A model generated the notes under the pieces. It made no database searches and was not told where the DNA came from. It saw only the letters and a list, made by a program, of their open reading frames with translations. 64,000 nt of DNA from Ruminiclostridium papyrosolvens C7 (GTDB taxonomy: Bacteria; Bacillota; Clostridia; Acetivibrionales; DSM-1351). The translations under genes were made by a program, and so were the position numbers. The stretch is from positions 83,140 to 147,139 of the forward strand of contig NZ_ATAY01000030.1 in the NCBI RefSeq assembly GCF_000421965.1, written 5' to 3'. Shown here piece by piece: positions 62,091 to 64,000 of the stretch. Within the stretch, counting starts at the first letter, position 1. Each line of letters opens with the position of its first letter.

Positions 62091-63961
62091 GTGAAAATGT
62101 AAAGCATGAAAGACCCAGAAGACGGGGTCCCATGGGCGGTGGCCCAATGGGTGGAGGTCCAATGGGAATGAAAACAGAAAAGGCCAAGGACTTTAAAGGC
62201 ACAATGAAAAAATTACTTGCCTACATGAAGCCTTACAGATTGTCTATTATAATAGTACTTATATTTGCTATTGGCAGTGCCGCATTTTCCATTGTTGGAC
62301 CAAAGATACTGGGAAATGCTGTTACAAAGATTTATCTCGGTTTGGTAGATAAAGTCAGTGGTACAGGTAAGGGGATTGACTTTGGCTATATTGGTGAAAA
62401 GTTATTATTTCTTATAGGTTTGTATGTAATAAGTGCTATATTCTCATTCATACAGGGTTATGTAATGGCAGGGGTCGCACAGAAGGTTTCATACAAGCTG
62501 AGAAAAGAGCTTTCTCAGAAAATAAATCGTATGCCGTTGAAGTTCTTTGATAAGGTTACCCATGGAGAGGTTTTGTCGAGGGTTACAAACGATATTGATA
62601 CTGTCAGTCAGACCTTGAACCAAAGCTTATCACAAATATTTTCTTCTTTTACAATACTTATCGGTGTATTGATAATGATGCTGTCAATAAGCTGGCTTAT
62701 GACTTTGGCATCAGTGCTTATAATACCTCTGTCGGTTATATTTATATCGCTGATAGTTAAAAAGTCACAGAAGTACTTTAAATCCCAGCAGGAATATTTG
62801 GGTCATGTTAACGGTCACGTTGAAGAAGTATTCAGCGGACATAACATAATGAAAGCCTTTAACGGTGAGAAAAAATCAATTGAACAATTTGACAGTCTGA
62901 ATGATACACTGTTTAAGTCAGCCTGGAAATCACAGTTCCTTTCAGGTATGATGTTCCCGATAATGGGCTTCATAGGAAATATCGGATACGTTCTGGTAAC
63001 AATGCTGGGTGGATGGCTTACAATTAAGAACAAGATTGCGGTTGGAGATATCGTTTCATTTATTCAATATGTTCGTACCTTCCAGCAGCCCATAGGTCAG
63101 GCGGCACAAATTGCAAACGTGCTTCAGTCAACAGCAGCTGCGGCTGAAAGAGTTTTTGCCTTCCTTGAAGAAGAGGAAGAAGTAGAGGATGTTACAAACC
63201 CAGCAGATACTGCTAATGTTAAAGGCGGAGTTGAATTTAGAAATGTTCACTTTGGGTACAATCCTGAAAAAATCATTATAAATGACTTCTCAGCTAAGGT
63301 GAAACCTGGTCAGAGAGTGGCTATAGTTGGTCCTACCGGAGCAGGTAAGACTACAATGGTTAAGCTGCTAATGCGTTTTTATGATTTAAACAGCGGTGAC
63401 ATATTCATTGATGGTATTAATATTAATGATTTCAAACGAAGTGATTTGCGTGAATTGTTTGGAATGGTTCTTCAAGATACATGGTTGTTTAATGGAAGTA
63501 TAATGGAAAATATCCGTTACGGAAGATTGAATGCAACTGATGAAGAGGTTAAGGAAGCTGCCAAGGCAGCACATGCACACCACTTTATTAAGACCCTTCC
63601 GGAGGGTTACAACATGGTTTTGAATGAAGAGGCCAGCAACGTATCACAAGGTCAGAAACAGCTCCTTACAATAGCCAGAGCTATTTTGTCAGACCCTAAG
63701 ATTCTTATTCTGGATGAAGCAACCAGCTCCGTTGATACCCGTACGGAAGTACTGATACAAAAGGCCATGGAAAACCTCATGAAAGACAGAACAAGCTTTA
63801 TCATTGCTCACAGATTGTCTACAATCAGAGATGCGGATTTGATTCTGGTTATGAGAGACGGAGATATCGTAGAGCAGGGTAACCATGAGGAACTCCTTGC
63901 AGCAAACGGTTTCTATGCTTCATTGTACAACAGCCAGTTTGAAACTGCTGAAGCATCATAA
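62087..63961 (+). CDS. Second subunit of the heterodimeric ABC exporter
   Basis: A 624-aa half-transporter. A short basic Gly/Pro/Met tail (RRRGPMGGGPMGGGPMG, residues about 7-23) precedes six helices (about 45-330) and an ATPase domain: Walker A GPTGAGKTT, signature VSQGQKQ (Gly to Gln in LSGGQ), Walker B ILILDEATSSVD with intact Glu. Its degenerate signature faces the degenerate Walker B of the partner, and its intact Walker B faces the partner's intact signature, giving one active and one degenerate site. It should export drugs or lipids under MarR control. Confidence 0.92.
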   Translation: MSENVKHERPRRRGPMGGGPMGGGPMGMKTEKAKDFKGTMKKLLAYMKPYRLSIIIVLIFAIGSAAFSIVGPKILGNAVTKIYLGLVDKVSGTGKGIDFGYIGEKLLFLIGLYVISAIFSFIQGYVMAGVAQKVSYKLRKELSQKINRMPLKFFDKVTHGEVLSRVTNDIDTVSQTLNQSLSQIFSSFTILIGVLIMMLSISWLMTLASVLIIPLSVIFISLIVKKSQKYFKSQQEYLGHVNGHVEEVFSGHNIMKAFNGEKKSIEQFDSLNDTLFKSAWKSQFLSGMMFPIMGFIGNIGYVLVTMLGGWLTIKNKIAVGDIVSFIQYVRTFQQPIGQAAQIANVLQSTAAAAERVFAFLEEEEEVEDVTNPADTANVKGGVEFRNVHFGYNPEKIIINDFSAKVKPGQRVAIVGPTGAGKTTMVKLLMRFYDLNSGDIFIDGININDFKRSDLRELFGMVLQDTWLFNGSIMENIRYGRLNATDEEVKEAAKAAHAHHFIKTLPEGYNMVLNEEASNVSQGQKQLLTIARAILSDPKILILDEATSSVDTRTEVLIQKAMENLMKDRTSFIIAHRLSTIRDADLILVMRDGDIVEQGNHEELLAANGFYASLYNSQFETAEAS

Positions 63962-64000
63962 AAAAGATAAACTTAAAATTAAAACCTTCCTTTTAGCTCT

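Overview
The window looks like a chromosomal segment of a low-GC, anaerobic, polysaccharide-using clostridium, most like Ruminiclostridium or a close cellulolytic relative. This is an inference from gene content, not a database match. Supporting features are pyruvate:ferredoxin oxidoreductase, an intracellular GH8 exo-oligoxylanase type enzyme, small clostridial families (DUF3787, DUF3842, CooT), strong AGGAGG ribosome binding sites with frequent GTG/TTG starts, AT-rich intergenic DNA and tandem glycine aptamers. No rRNA, tRNA, CRISPR array, prophage or complete IS element was seen.

Layout. (1) 1-10999: a co-directional biosynthetic operon already running at the left edge. It holds a ketoreductase, ACP, dehydratase, two-gene ABC exporter, GcvT-fold protein, fused ketosynthase/chain-length-factor, flavin reductase, two glycosyltransferases, thioesterase and phosphopantetheinyl transferase. 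It reads as a highly reducing type II PKS that makes, glycosylates and exports a polyene or polyketide. (2) 11143-14000: a minus-strand persulfide/sulfur-carrier fusion (CoA-disulfide reductase, rhodanese, TusA, DsrE) with an ArsR regulator and an operator over its promoter. (3) 14081-21436: a 44-aa protein, a fold-back MITE-like element, a secreted stalk-domain protein, uppP, trmB, a methyltransferase, a degenerate CI/S24-like regulator, corA and GH8. (4) 21505-28816: a BceR-type promoter, ABC peptide-resistance-like exporter and two-component system, a PfkB kinase, and an orphan Zn/Mn-type binding lipoprotein behind a Fur-family-like box. (5) 28872-33643 (minus): nifJ with DUF3787 upstream, then a beta-helix protein divergent from an orphan LytTR regulator.

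(6) 34873-39361: a Met-rich ferritin-like protein, a DedA protein, and an OmpR-type two-component system followed by a secreted charged protein; similar TTYACA repeats precede both the two-component genes and the secreted gene. (7) 39411-44250: EamA exporter, AraC regulator, SDR, membrane-anchored 5'-nucleotidase. (8) 44302-50970: a remnant of the MITE-like element, a PadR/DUF2812/ABC operon with twin operators, manA, and a second ABC exporter. (9) 50983-54534: a structured leader, then cbiMQO, DUF3842 and CooT, which together suggest nickel (or cobalt) acquisition and delivery. (10) 54625-59020: a TPR protein, a repeat-rich spacer, then a tandem glycine riboswitch with terminator controlling an aminotransferase/serA pair, that is serine/glycine synthesis. 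(11) 59074-63961: a MarR regulator divergent from a heterodimeric ABC exporter whose first subunit is split by a frameshift in a T7 run.

The most noteworthy items are the fused KS-CLF cluster with its catalytically altered GcvT-like partner, the fold-back repeat family, the nickel locus with its uncharacterised leader, and the T7 frameshift that could be phase variation, slippage or decay.
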